From CF-118 sp035934385 (GTDB lineage Bacteria; Chloroflexota; Dormibacteria; Dormibacterales; Dormibacteraceae): 64,000 bases of DNA. The notes below the pieces were generated by a model. The model had not been told where the DNA came from. It searched no databases and saw only the letters and a program-made list of their open reading frames with translations. Where the stretch lies: contig DASYXY010000014.1 of NCBI GenBank assembly GCA_035934385.1, positions 62,001 through 126,000 on the forward strand. Direction: 5' to 3'. Numbering within the stretch: position 1 is the first letter of the stretch; every line of letters starts with the position of its first letter. This document shows positions 31,763 through 40,684 of the stretch, piece by piece. The translations under genes were made by a program, and so were the position numbers.

Positions 31763-34026
31763 TTTCCGCTGCCCGGATCGGTTCGCTGCGCCTGAGCCGA
31801 CGCCAACCGGAGCTGCTGTGGAAGTGCAGCGAGCACGTCGCCGTGATCACGACCGGCGATCTCGGTTTCGCCGGAGCGTCCGAGCCTGACCGGCTCCGGT
31901 GGCTGAACGGCTTTCGGCGGCTGCTCGACGGACTGGATTCGCCGCTGCAGGTCGTGATGACCGCAGAGCCGGGGGCGGAGCCTGCTGTCGGCGTTGCAGG
32001 TCCGGCTCCGCGCGATTTCGACGAGATGCGGGCCGCGGACCTGTGGTTTGCCGATCGGATCGACGACCTGCAGTCGACCTCTCACCGGTCGGTCGCTTTC
32101 GCAACGGACCGGCTTCACGCCGAGCGCCTGGAGTCCGCGTTGCGCGATTTCGGAGTGCGGACGTCCCGCGAAACCGCAGCCGAACCGCTGCATGGCCAGG
32201 AGCAACGGGACCACCTCCGGCATCAGCGCGGCTGGAGCAGGACGTGGTACGTCGACCGGCTGCCCGGAACCGAGCTCGAACCCGGGTGGCTGCATCGACT
32301 GATCCCGACCGGTCTGCGCATCCGGCTCGCCTGGCACGCCGTGCCCCTGCCGACGGCATGGATCGTCGACTACTTGCAGCGCCAGCTCATATCGATGCGG
32401 GCCACGCGGATCCAGAAAGACGGGGCTGGGTCCTCCGACTCGTCTCTGGCGGTCGGCCTGCCCGCGGCCGAAGACCTGCAGCGAAGGCTCGCCGCCAGTC
32501 AGGAGAAGGCTTTCCACGTCGCGATCTATCTGACGCTGATCGCAGCCACCGAAAGCGAACTCGACGCCGGAAGCGAGCGCATCGAATCGGCGGCGCGAGC
32601 GGCCATGTGCCGCCTGCAGCGATGCACGCTCCGGATGGCCCACGGCCACATGGCGACAGCACCCGGTGGGCCTGACCACCTGCAGCGAAGACGCGTGCTG
32701 GACACAAGCACGCTCGCCACATTCTTTCCCTGGCTCGACGTCGACGTCCACGAGCCCGGCGGTCTTGTCGTCGGGCGCAGTCGTGCCACCGGTTCCGCGG
32801 TGATGCTCGACCCATTCGATCAAGGTCGATATTCCAACGCCAACATCGGGATCTTCGGGCATTCGGGCGCGGGCAAGACCTACCTGCTGTCGACGCTGGC
32901 GATGGGTGCGCTGGGCACCGATACGCAGGTGTTCGTCATCGACCCGGAGCACGAGTACGGCACCCTGGCGGAGGGCCTGGGCGGGGTGGACATCCAGCTG
33001 GCGTTGGGGTCAGGGCACGCCCTCAATGTGCTGGACCTGCGTCCATCGAACCGGCGCGATGAGGGTTGGATCGGGCCGGCCACCGCGGATGCGGTCGACC
33101 TGTGCGCCACCGTATGCGGAGGACTCGACGAAGCGGAGCGCGCCCTGGTCGAGAGCGCTGTGCGCGCCGCGTATCGCGACGAGGCGCAGCCTGTGCTAGC
33201 GGATGTCGCCCGGAGCTTGCCCGACACGACACGCGTCCGCGCGGTGCTCGGCCGGTGGGTGCAGGGAAGCCTCGGCCAGATGTTCAGCGCACAGACGAAC
33301 ATCGACCTGGAGGCGCCGATCGTCGCGTTCGGCATGCGCGAGCTTCGCGACGAGATGGTCGCCCCCGTGCACTTCCTGCTCGCGGCCGCGCTCTGGACGA
33401 GGATCAAGCGGAAGGAACGCCGTCGAATGCTTATCGTCGATGAGCTGGGGCTCTTGTTCGAGGACCCGACCATCAGACGGTTCGTGGTCAGCTTGGCCCG
33501 GCGCATCCGCAAATACAGCGGCTCGCTTGTGTTCGCAACGCAGAATCCTGGCGACCTGTTGAGCTCCGACGCGGGGTCGGTCGTGGCCACGAATCCCGCC
33601 GTTCTGTTCTTCGGCGCCCAGAGGCCAGGCGAGGCCGCCAAGCTGCAGCGCGCGTTTGACCTGAGCCACGAGCAGCGCGCGCTGCTCGAAAATGCTCGCC
33701 GCGGAGAGTTCCTCCTGGCCGCGGGCCCGGCCCGACTAGGGGTCGATGTTCAGGCGCCGCCCTGGCAGGAAGACGTGATGCGGCGGGCTCGCGAGACGGC
33801 GCGACCGCCTCCGGCACCCGGTAGGCTTGTTGTCCGAAATGCGGCGCGTCCTCCACTATCGAATTCACGGCCTGCCCGATCACCGGCTCGAGCGGCTGCA
33901 CGAGCAGTTCGAACAGCTCGCCAAGGCTCGCACGTGGCGTTGCGACAGGCCGTGGATCGCCAGCGCCTACTCGCGGGATCTTTTCGCGATGGAGTACTTC
34001 CGGCACGCGCACGCCGATGCGAATAG
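31759..34026 (+). CDS. VirB4/TraC-like type IV secretion ATPase
   Basis: A 755-codon frame, FtsK/HerA-fold. The N-terminal half is unfamiliar but helical. The motor domain has Walker A GIFGHSGAGKTYLLSTLAMG, VFVIDPEHEYGTLAEGLGG, Walker B RMLIVDELGLLF and SLVFATQNPGDLLSS, the VirB4/TraC pattern. The last 60 or so residues are Arg/Ala-rich and overlap the next gene for 188 bases, so the true protein function probably ends before that. No other conjugation genes (coupling protein, relaxase, pilus) are seen, so the role is uncertain: a relic, or a specialised membrane pump. Confidence 0.8.
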   Translation: MISAARIGSLRLSRRQPELLWKCSEHVAVITTGDLGFAGASEPDRLRWLNGFRRLLDGLDSPLQVVMTAEPGAEPAVGVAGPAPRDFDEMRAADLWFADRIDDLQSTSHRSVAFATDRLHAERLESALRDFGVRTSRETAAEPLHGQEQRDHLRHQRGWSRTWYVDRLPGTELEPGWLHRLIPTGLRIRLAWHAVPLPTAWIVDYLQRQLISMRATRIQKDGAGSSDSSLAVGLPAAEDLQRRLAASQEKAFHVAIYLTLIAATESELDAGSERIESAARAAMCRLQRCTLRMAHGHMATAPGGPDHLQRRRVLDTSTLATFFPWLDVDVHEPGGLVVGRSRATGSAVMLDPFDQGRYSNANIGIFGHSGAGKTYLLSTLAMGALGTDTQVFVIDPEHEYGTLAEGLGGVDIQLALGSGHALNVLDLRPSNRRDEGWIGPATADAVDLCATVCGGLDEAERALVESAVRAAYRDEAQPVLADVARSLPDTTRVRAVLGRWVQGSLGQMFSAQTNIDLEAPIVAFGMRELRDEMVAPVHFLLAAALWTRIKRKERRRMLIVDELGLLFEDPTIRRFVVSLARRIRKYSGSLVFATQNPGDLLSSDAGSVVATNPAVLFFGAQRPGEAAKLQRAFDLSHEQRALLENARRGEFLLAAGPARLGVDVQAPPWQEDVMRRARETARPPPAPGRLVVRNAARPPLSNSRPARSPARAAARAVRTARQGSHVALRQAVDRQRLLAGSFRDGVLPARARRCE

Positions 34027-34429
34027 CGATCTGTCAGCGGTCGGCTTCGTCAAGATGGCAGGCGACGAGACCGACGCCCTCATCATCACGATCTTCCTGC
34101 GTGATCTCTCGGCCGAATATGGGGTCCGGATCGCGCTGCAGGACGAGGATCACCCGCTGGCGAAGCTGCGCCACCTTGATTTCATGCGGGGTCGCCTGCC
34201 CAATGGCCTGAGCCTCGAGGATGTGCTCGCCAAGCGCCCGGTCATCAAGAAGGTCGAGGGCGAGCGGATTCTCTTCTACCCGCCCACTTTCCGGCTTCAC
34301 TCCCAGAGCCCGCCCAGCCCGGAATGGGCGTACGCACTGTGCGGCATTCGGGCTTACGCGCCGACGCTGATGGAAGCCGAGCAGGAGGCGCTCAAGATCC
34401 TGCGTGGCTTCGGGCACCTTGGCCGCTGA
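33839..34429 (+). CDS. Hypothetical protein downstream of VirB4
   Basis: 196 residues, starting MRRVLHYRIHGLPDHRLERL, with AYSRDLFAMEYFRHAHAD and HPLAKLRHLDFMRGRLPNGL. No signal peptide or membrane segment is visible and no family is recognised. It overlaps the VirB4 frame heavily and is likely part of the same transcript; a TTG at 33827 is a weaker alternative start. Confidence 0.5.
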   Translation: MRRVLHYRIHGLPDHRLERLHEQFEQLAKARTWRCDRPWIASAYSRDLFAMEYFRHAHADANSDLSAVGFVKMAGDETDALIITIFLRDLSAEYGVRIALQDEDHPLAKLRHLDFMRGRLPNGLSLEDVLAKRPVIKKVEGERILFYPPTFRLHSQSPPSPEWAYALCGIRAYAPTLMEAEQEALKILRGFGHLGR

Positions 34430-35255
34430 GGCAGTCGCCACCGAAGGCGAGGTCACCTCGGTCGATGGAACGCGCCTCTTCTACCGCGCCTGGACGCAGG
34501 CGCAGGCCAGCCACACGTTCGCTGTGGTGCATGGGCTTGGCGAGCACAGCGGAAGATACGAAGCGTTCGCCGAAGCGATGCAACGGCGCGGGATGGCCAC
34601 TTACGCCGTCGACCTTCGCGGCCACGGCAAGAGCCAGGGACAGCGAGGCCACGTGGACTCGTGGACCCAGTGGATCGATGACGTGGCGTCGTTTGTGGCG
34701 CGGGTGGAAAGCCTGTCTGCCACGGGCGAGGTGATCCCGCTCGGCCACTCGTTCGGCGGGGTCGCGATGCTGAGCACCGTACTCGCCGGCCAGCTGAAGC
34801 GCGCGAAGCGCTTCATCGTATCGAGCCCGGCGCTGAAGCTGAAAGTCGACGTGCCCCAGTGGAAGGTGAGCCTAGGCAACGTCACCTCACGGCTGGCGCC
34901 GCGGATGTCGCTGGCCAACGAGGTCGACGCAGGCACCATTTCCCGTATCCCAGAGGTGGTCGAGGCCTACCGTACCGATCCGTTGGTGCATGCCAAGATC
35001 TCGAGCAGGATGTACACCGAGTGGCACAGCGCCGCGGAGGATGTGCTCGCCCACGCGGATCGCATCGACATTCCGTTTCTCATCCTCGCCGGGGACGCCG
35101 ACCGGCTTATCGACTCAGCCGGTAGTGAGCAGCTGCACGCCAGGGCCGCTCAAAAGAGCACGCTGCACATGCTCCCGGGTCGCTATCACGAACCGTTCAA
35201 CGACCTCGGCAGCGAGGAGGTCTTCGACATCATCGCGCGCTGGACCGCCACGTAA
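34404..35255 (+). CDS. Alpha/beta hydrolase, monoacylglycerol-lipase-like
   Basis: 283 residues. FAVVHGLGEHSGRYEAFAEA and TYAVDLRGHGKSQGQRGHVD are hallmarks of the monoacylglycerol-lipase/lysophospholipase (Hydrolase_4) group. The nucleophile is in LGHSFGGVAM, the acid in LAGDADRLID and the His in LPGRYHEPFND. It probably hydrolyses a lipid ester. GTG 34404 overlaps the previous gene by 26 bases, and the stop is directly followed by the next ATG. Confidence 0.85.
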   Translation: MASGTLAAEAVATEGEVTSVDGTRLFYRAWTQAQASHTFAVVHGLGEHSGRYEAFAEAMQRRGMATYAVDLRGHGKSQGQRGHVDSWTQWIDDVASFVARVESLSATGEVIPLGHSFGGVAMLSTVLAGQLKRAKRFIVSSPALKLKVDVPQWKVSLGNVTSRLAPRMSLANEVDAGTISRIPEVVEAYRTDPLVHAKISSRMYTEWHSAAEDVLAHADRIDIPFLILAGDADRLIDSAGSEQLHARAAQKSTLHMLPGRYHEPFNDLGSEEVFDIIARWTAT

Positions 35256-35543
35256 ATGCATCACCTCGCTGTGGTCGTGCTCGACCTCGGCTCGTGGCTG
35301 TCGTGGATCATCGTCGGCCTCATCGCGGGCGCGGTGGCCGCTCGCGTGGTGGCTGGCCGAGGGTTCGGCTGCATCGCGGACATCATCGTCGGCGTCGCAG
35401 GGGCCATCATCGGCGGGTACCTGCTGGGCGCGATCTTCAACGTGAGCGGGACCGTGGGTTTCTTCGGCGGCATCGTGGTCGCCTTTATCGGGGCGGCCGT
35501 GCTCCTGTCCGTGCTGAAGCTACTGTCCGGCGGCCGCCTCTGA
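35256..35543 (+). CDS. GlsB/YeaQ/YmgE-family membrane protein
   Basis: A 95-residue protein with three membrane segments and glycine-rich turns: WIIVGLIAGAVAARVVAGRG, IIVGVAGAIIGGYLLGAIF and GIVVAFIGAAVLLSVLKLLS. Members are small stress-response membrane proteins of unknown action. It follows the lipase gene with no gap. Two more copies are at 57789 and 58171. Confidence 0.85.
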   Translation: MHHLAVVVLDLGSWLSWIIVGLIAGAVAARVVAGRGFGCIADIIVGVAGAIIGGYLLGAIFNVSGTVGFFGGIVVAFIGAAVLLSVLKLLSGGRL

Positions 35544-36419
35544 CCCTGCCGGCTCCGAGGTGCGCTCGGAGGCGGCGTCAATGATCGCGGCAACCTCGGC
35601 GGGCACAAAGATCGGGATGTCGTGCGGAGTGTCGAACCACCGCACCTCCACCTGAGGCGCCACCTGCGCAAGCCGCTGGCCTCCCATCTCCTTCCAGCTG
35701 GCGATGCGAGGCGAGTCGCCGCGTGCGATCAGGGCCGTCGTCGGCACGTCGAGGGACGGCCATAGCTGATCGACCGGCGAGTCGTAGAGGCCGCGTAGAA
35801 GCGCCAGGCGTGCTTCGGAAGTAAGGGTCAGGACGAGGTCGACGCCGTCCAGCATCACGCGGGCCAGGACATAAGGCTCGAGGTCGTCGTCCCATGAAGG
35901 GTCGAAGTCACGGCGGGCGTCCGTGACAGCTTCGGCCAATGACGAGTAGCGCGGAAGCGGCGGCTGCATGATCTTCTGCGCCTCGTCCCAGCCAAAGAGG
36001 TTGGTGGCGCTCTGGACCGGACCGTCGATGAAAACCAGGGCGGACGCGAATCCACGGTTGCGCGCCACCAGCTCCAGGGAGACCGTCGCGCCCCATGAAT
36101 GCCCGACCACCACCGGTCGCTCCAGGCCAAGCGTCTCGGCCACGAACTTTGCGTCGGCCAGAAGCTCCTCCATCGCAAACCCTTCAGGCGCGGATGGGGC
36201 GCGCGGCGGCCGTCCGGTGAGTCCGTGGCCGCGCTGGTCGAGCGCAACCAGCCGGGGACCAACGATTCGAGCCGCGACGCGGTCCCAGTAGTGGGCGTTG
36301 GAGCTCAGGCCGTGAAGAAGCAGCACAGGGGCGGAGTCGACCTCCACCTGGTGATTCCACTCCAGGTAATGGAGGTCGATCGCGCCCCGCTGAAGCCAGC
36401 CGTCGCGGGGTGCGGGCAC
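35520..36419 (-). CDS. Alpha/beta hydrolase
   Basis: 299 residues from GTG 36419. LLLHGLSSNAHYWDRV and ALDQRGHGLTGRP precede the nucleophile elbow VVVGHSWGATVSLELV, and LIARGDSPRIASW carries the acid. The catalytic His is likely in FDTPHDIPIFVP. The substrate is unknown. It starts ten bases after the DHA2 exporter on the same strand, so it may ride on the PadR-controlled transcript. It overlaps the convergent GlsB gene. Confidence 0.8.
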   Translation of the reverse strand: MPAPRDGWLQRGAIDLHYLEWNHQVEVDSAPVLLLHGLSSNAHYWDRVAARIVGPRLVALDQRGHGLTGRPPRAPSAPEGFAMEELLADAKFVAETLGLERPVVVGHSWGATVSLELVARNRGFASALVFIDGPVQSATNLFGWDEAQKIMQPPLPRYSSLAEAVTDARRDFDPSWDDDLEPYVLARVMLDGVDLVLTLTSEARLALLRGLYDSPVDQLWPSLDVPTTALIARGDSPRIASWKEMGGQRLAQVAPQVEVRWFDTPHDIPIFVPAEVAAIIDAASERTSEPAGSEAAAGQ

Positions 36420-36429
36420 GAGGCTAAGA

Positions 36430-38064
36430 CTAGCCCGCGGCCGCCTTGGTGAACTCTTCCGCGGGCGGCGCCTGAACCGGCTGCGCGGCCGCTCGCGCAC
36501 GTCGCTTGATCAGCAGCGTCGTGAGCGCGGTGAACCCGAGGAAGATGACCGGTACAACCAGCGTGCTCTTCAGCGCGTCGATGTAACCGCTGACGAAAAC
36601 TTCGTGCGCGATTCTCGACAGCTGAGCAGCGGCCGCGGGCGGCAGGCCGCTTGGAAGAGCGGCTCCGGACTGCCCGGCACCGATCTGGAAACCGTTGGAC
36701 GACACCGAGCTGAAGATCGCGATGAAGCGGTCGCGGAATGCCGCGGGCAGTTCGCCCGCGTGCGCCACCGCTTGGACATGCAGCGAAGTGGCGAGCTGGT
36801 TCTGCAGGAGCGCGCCGACGACAGCGCTGCCGATGGCTGCACCGAGCTGGCGAGTCGTGTTCAACACGCCAGATGCTGCGCCGGCCATCCGCGGCTGGAT
36901 GTTGCGCATCGCGACCGTCGTCATGGGCGCGAAGGTCATGCCCATTCCGGCGCCGGCGATGATGGCGGGCACGAGGAAGGTGACCCAGGTCGAGTCAGAC
37001 TCGGCGACGTAGGCGACGAAAGCGAACCCGACCGTGAACAGCGAGATGCCCGTCATCAGGATGTACTTGCCGCCGATCCGGTCCGCCAGCCGGCCGGCGA
37101 ACGGCGCGAAGACCATCGAGGTGAGCGACATGGGCGCGAAGGTGAGACCGGCTGCCAGCGCCGTGAAGCCGAGCACCGACTGCAAGTAGATCGTGACCGG
37201 CAGGAACATGCTCAGCATGCCGAAGCTGATGGCCGCGGCGATCCAGTTGGCCACGGCGAAGTTGCGGTCCTGGAACAGCGAGAGCGGAACGAGCGGCTGG
37301 GTCTGAAAGCGCTCCCAGAGGACGAACACGATCATCAGGAGGAAGCCGCCGCCGATGACTTCGGGGATCGTGATTCCGTACGACGAGATCTCGCCCCAGT
37401 TGTAGCGCTGGCCTTCGATCAGGCCGAACACGATTCCAAACAAGCCCACGGTCGCGAGCGCAACTCCGACCAGGTCCCAACCCTGCCGCCTGCCGGGCCG
37501 CAGGTCAGGGACGAGAGCAAAAGTGGCGATGAAAGCGGCTATGCCGACAGGCACGTTGACGAAGAAGATCCAGGGCCAGTCGGCGTAGGTGATGAGCGCG
37601 CCGCCGAGGGTCGGGCCGGTGATCGTGGCGAGTCCGGCGACTCCGCCCCACACGCCGAAGGCGGCGCCGCGCCGCTCGGGCGGAAAGATCGAGGTGAGGA
37701 TGGCAAGCGTCTGGGGCGTGAGAAGCGCACCGCCGACGCCCTGCACGATGCGGGCGATGATGAGCTCGGTGGAGTTCTGCGAAAAGCCGCACAGCGCTGA
37801 GGCCAGAGTGAAGATGGCGAGCCCGAGCGCAAACATGTTTCGCTGGCCGAAGAGGTCGCCCAGCCTGCCGGCGGGGATCAGCAGCACCGCGTAAACGAGG
37901 ATGTAGGCGTTCAGGACCCAGAGGATCTGGTCGAGCGTGGCGTTCAGCCCCTTGCTCATCGCGGGGATCGCCACGTTCACGATCGTGGTGTCCAGCAGGA
38001 TCATGAAAAACCCCGTGGTCAGCACCACGAGGACGAGCCACGGGTTAGTGCGGGCCTTGGCCAT
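36430..38064 (-). CDS. DHA2-family MFS drug exporter (EmrB/QacA type)
   Basis: 544 residues, 14 predicted membrane segments. LLDTTIVNVAIPAMSKGLNA is the motif D1 signature, RLGDLFGQRNMFALGLAIFT the A motif, and GPTLGGALITYADWPWIFFV motif C. These proton-driven exporters pump amphipathic drugs and dyes. Its start lies inside the 3' end of padR (20-base overlap), so the two are co-transcribed and it is probably the regulated target. Confidence 0.9.
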   Translation of the reverse strand: MAKARTNPWLVLVVLTTGFFMILLDTTIVNVAIPAMSKGLNATLDQILWVLNAYILVYAVLLIPAGRLGDLFGQRNMFALGLAIFTLASALCGFSQNSTELIIARIVQGVGGALLTPQTLAILTSIFPPERRGAAFGVWGGVAGLATITGPTLGGALITYADWPWIFFVNVPVGIAAFIATFALVPDLRPGRRQGWDLVGVALATVGLFGIVFGLIEGQRYNWGEISSYGITIPEVIGGGFLLMIVFVLWERFQTQPLVPLSLFQDRNFAVANWIAAAISFGMLSMFLPVTIYLQSVLGFTALAAGLTFAPMSLTSMVFAPFAGRLADRIGGKYILMTGISLFTVGFAFVAYVAESDSTWVTFLVPAIIAGAGMGMTFAPMTTVAMRNIQPRMAGAASGVLNTTRQLGAAIGSAVVGALLQNQLATSLHVQAVAHAGELPAAFRDRFIAIFSSVSSNGFQIGAGQSGAALPSGLPPAAAAQLSRIAHEVFVSGYIDALKSTLVVPVIFLGFTALTTLLIKRRARAAAQPVQAPPAEEFTKAAAG

Positions 38065-38689
38065 GGTTCCTCCTTAACGCTTCATGGCCGGAGTCGATTC
38101 CAACTTTCCACTCCAGCTTGCCTTCGTTGATCTCTCGCTCCAGCCCGCGCACCCACTTGCGTTCGGCGTCGAGCATCGCGATCTTGTGCTCCACCTCGAT
38201 CAGCGCCAGGCGGGTCACACCCCGGCGCAGCAGCTCTGCCAGCACCGCCTCGAACTTGCCGATGACCACGTCCAGCGATCCGGCTCGCTCGTGCAGATGG
38301 GCGGCCGCCTGCTCGGCGGTGAGGTGGTGCATGAACATGAGCCCCGCCGCAAAGTGCGGATACTCCTTGCGCGGCAGGCGCAGAAGCTCGCCGAGCGTGG
38401 TTGTCAGCAGCTCGCGGCCGCTATCGGTCAGCTTGTAGATCGTTCGTTCCGGCCGCTTCCCCTCTTTCTCGCGCTCGACGGGCAGGATCCAGCCGTTGCG
38501 CTCCAGCACCTCGACCGAGTGGTAGAGAGTGCCGAAGTTCAGGCGGATGAACTCGTCGTGGTGGCGCATGCGCATCTTCGACGCCATCTCGTAGGGGTGC
38601 ATCGGCTGCTCGTCGAGCAGCTCGAGGATCGAGAGGGCGAGGGGCGACAGGAGCTCCGACTCGAATTGGGGGTGCGGCATATTCCACAT
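38045..38689 (-). CDS. PadR-family transcriptional regulator
   Basis: 214 residues. LSPLALSILELLDEQPMHPY and FGTLYHSVEVLERNGWI form the PadR winged helix, with the wing GKRPERTIYKLTDSGRELL. A C-terminal helical domain (Vir_C type) follows from about residue 100. It likely represses the overlapping exporter gene. ATG 38689 is used; 38680 is an equally plausible start. Confidence 0.9.
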   Translation of the reverse strand: MWNMPHPQFESELLSPLALSILELLDEQPMHPYEMASKMRMRHHDEFIRLNFGTLYHSVEVLERNGWILPVEREKEGKRPERTIYKLTDSGRELLTTTLGELLRLPRKEYPHFAAGLMFMHHLTAEQAAAHLHERAGSLDVVIGKFEAVLAELLRRGVTRLALIEVEHKIAMLDAERKWVRGLEREINEGKLEWKVGIDSGHEALRRNHGQGPH

Positions 38690-38692
38690 GGA

Positions 38693-38712
38693 GTATATGA
38701 GGTCGGATATAC
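38693..38712. promoter_or_regulatory. Probable PadR operator
   Basis: GTATAT-N8-ATATAC is a perfect inverted repeat four bases upstream of the padR start, AT-rich against the background and shaped like known PadR sites. It probably gives autoregulation and control of the exporter. Confidence 0.6.
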
Positions 38713-38789
38713 GCTGTCAAGTACTCGAAGCCGAGCATGTGGCTCGAGACGGCGCAACCGCCCCGCCTCAGCCGGGGTAACTAACGTTG

Positions 38790-39371
38790 ATGCATGCCCA
38801 CGCGGCCGCCGGCGCGCTCACGATGAGCGGCCCGCCCGACTTCGCTGTGATCAACGCCGGGCAGCTCGTTCGGCAGGCGACTGGGGGCGACATCGACGCT
38901 TTCGAGGCACTGGTGCGCCGGTTCCAGCGGCAGGTCTACGGGTTCGCCGTGCAGCACCTCCGTGACGTCGACGAAGCCCAGGACCTGGCCCAGGAGATCT
39001 TCGTCAAGCTCTACCGCAACCTGGCCCGCTTCGACTCGACCCGACCATTCGAGCCCTGGTTCTGGAAGCTCGCCGCGAACACGACGATCAACTATCGACG
39101 CAAGCGTGTCCCGGCGACGACCGACGAAAACCTCGAGCTGAGGGGCGAGGCGGCAGAGCAGGCGCAGCACGATCCGACACTGGTCGACGCGCTGGCGCAG
39201 CTGGATCCCGCGTACCGGCTGCCCATCCTGCTGCACTACTACGCGGACCTGTCCCTCGAGCAGGTCGCTTCCAGCCTTGGTGTGACCCTCCCCGCGGTCA
39301 AGTCCCGGCTGCACCGAGCCCGCGCTCTCCTCCGGAACTCTCTCGCCGAGCTCGACGAGTCCAACCGATGA
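38790..39371 (+). CDS. ECF-type RNA polymerase sigma factor
   Basis: 193 residues. Region 2: FEALVRRFQRQVYGFAVQHL, RDVDEAQDLAQEIFVKLYRN, FDSTRPFEPWFWKLAANTTI. Region 4: LDPAYRLPILLHYYADLSLE and SSLGVTLPAVKSRLHRARAL. It is coupled by ATGA to a zinc-finger anti-sigma gene and lies at the head of the MacAB-type cluster, so it probably drives that cluster in response to envelope stress. ATG 38790 is used; ATG 38823 is an alternative. Confidence 0.9.
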   Translation: MHAHAAAGALTMSGPPDFAVINAGQLVRQATGGDIDAFEALVRRFQRQVYGFAVQHLRDVDEAQDLAQEIFVKLYRNLARFDSTRPFEPWFWKLAANTTINYRRKRVPATTDENLELRGEAAEQAQHDPTLVDALAQLDPAYRLPILLHYYADLSLEQVASSLGVTLPAVKSRLHRARALLRNSLAELDESNR

Positions 39372-39910
39372 CCGATCAGCCGGGTGACCTCGCGTGCGCG
39401 CGCGCGCGCGTCCTGATCGAGGCGTACGTCGACGGCGACCTCGCCAGGACCGATCCCGACCTCGCCGCGCGAATGAAGGTCCACCTCGCAGATTGCGACG
39501 ACTGCCGCAAGCAGTACCAGCAGGCGGTGTCCCTGCCGTTCCGGCTGAAAGCGCTGCGTGCCCCTCAGCCGCCCCCGTCGTTGCTGACCAACGTGATGCA
39601 CGCGGTGCGGCCCGAGCGTGGTGAGTCGCGACGCGCCTGGGCTCTTCTGATCCCGGAAGCCGCGCTCGTGGCGTTCATCGTGTGGTACCTGTCCGGGCTC
39701 GACGGGCTGGCCTCAGTCGCGAGCGGCACCGTTTCGGACCTGCAGGTGCTCCTGAACTGGGGGGTCGGCGCCGCTCAGCCGCCGAGCATTCCCGTGGCGG
39801 ACGTCTTCCTGCTGGCTGCGCTGATCGCGCTCGCCATCACCGCCGCTTACCACCTGGCGATCCTTTCTCGGCTCAGCGCCCCGACGCTGCGTGAGCACCG
39901 CCGCGCATGA
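39368..39910 (+). CDS. Anti-sigma factor (zf-HC2) with membrane anchors
   Basis: 180 residues. The N-terminus has a zinc-binding anti-sigma domain with HLADCDDC, preceded by CARARVLIEAYVDGDL. Two hydrophobic segments follow (about 95-115 and 142-165). It should bind and hold the preceding sigma factor at the membrane. Overlaps both neighbours by four bases. Confidence 0.85.
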   Translation: MTDQPGDLACARARVLIEAYVDGDLARTDPDLAARMKVHLADCDDCRKQYQQAVSLPFRLKALRAPQPPPSLLTNVMHAVRPERGESRRAWALLIPEAALVAFIVWYLSGLDGLASVASGTVSDLQVLLNWGVGAAQPPSIPVADVFLLAALIALAITAAYHLAILSRLSAPTLREHRRA

Positions 39911-40674
39911 GCGAATCGGTCGAACCATCGCGTCCCACGCGGTGGCGGTGGGTGATCGCGATCGTGGCGCTTGGCGTCATCGGCGTCCTGCTCGCCATCG
40001 CGGACATCGCCCTTAACGCGCCGTGGCTTGGCCCAGTGTCCGACATCGTTGTCGGTCCGCCGGTCACGTTCGGCGCGGTCAAGGAGCGCCTCCCGGGTTC
40101 GGATCGTTTCGAGCGCACCAAGCCGGTGCAGACCTTCACGTTCGTCTCGCCGTTCAAGCCGCGCGCCCCCATCAGCCCTCTGCAAGGGCTGCGCGCGCTG
40201 CTCAGCAACGGCGCGGCGCTGATCTTCATCGCGCTCGCCGTGCTCGTCGTGTTTCCCAACCAGGCGCGCATCGCGGTCCAGCGGCTGGAGAGCTCGGGTG
40301 GGCCGATCATCGCCGTCGTCGCGGGCGTGGTGACCGCGCTCTTGGTGATAGCGGCGCTGTTGCTGCTCCGCTTCACGCTGATCTTCCTCGTGCTCGTCCC
40401 GGTGCTGGCCGCGGTGGTGCTTGCGATCGCGCTGTTCGGGATCGCGTGCGTCACGCTGGCGATTGGCCGGCTCATGCAGACGCGGCTGCGCTTCGGGTCA
40501 GTGCATCCGCTCATCGCCGCACTCGCTGGAGCGCTGGTCGTGTTCGACCTGGTGCTCATCCCCTACGCGGGCATCGTCGCCCTGGCGGTGGTCACGTTCG
40601 CTGGTCTGGGCATCGTCACGCTGACGCGCTTCGGATCAGCTTCTGGATGGTCGTTCCGCGACCTCAATTGGTGA
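39907..40674 (+). CDS. Polytopic membrane protein, unknown function
   Basis: 255 residues with about six membrane segments and one soluble loop near residues 55-90. No family is recognised. It is coupled to the anti-sigma gene and sits before the MacA-type adaptor, so it may be a sensor or accessory part of this locus. Confidence 0.6.
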   Translation: MSESVEPSRPTRWRWVIAIVALGVIGVLLAIADIALNAPWLGPVSDIVVGPPVTFGAVKERLPGSDRFERTKPVQTFTFVSPFKPRAPISPLQGLRALLSNGAALIFIALAVLVVFPNQARIAVQRLESSGGPIIAVVAGVVTALLVIAALLLLRFTLIFLVLVPVLAAVVLAIALFGIACVTLAIGRLMQTRLRFGSVHPLIAALAGALVVFDLVLIPYAGIVALAVVTFAGLGIVTLTRFGSASGWSFRDLNW

Positions 40675-40684
40675 TGGAGGAAAG

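Noticed and set aside
31475..34429. A complete conjugative or type IV secretion system
   Set aside because: Only PrgI-like and VirB4-like genes are recognisable; relaxase, coupling protein and other channel genes are absent.
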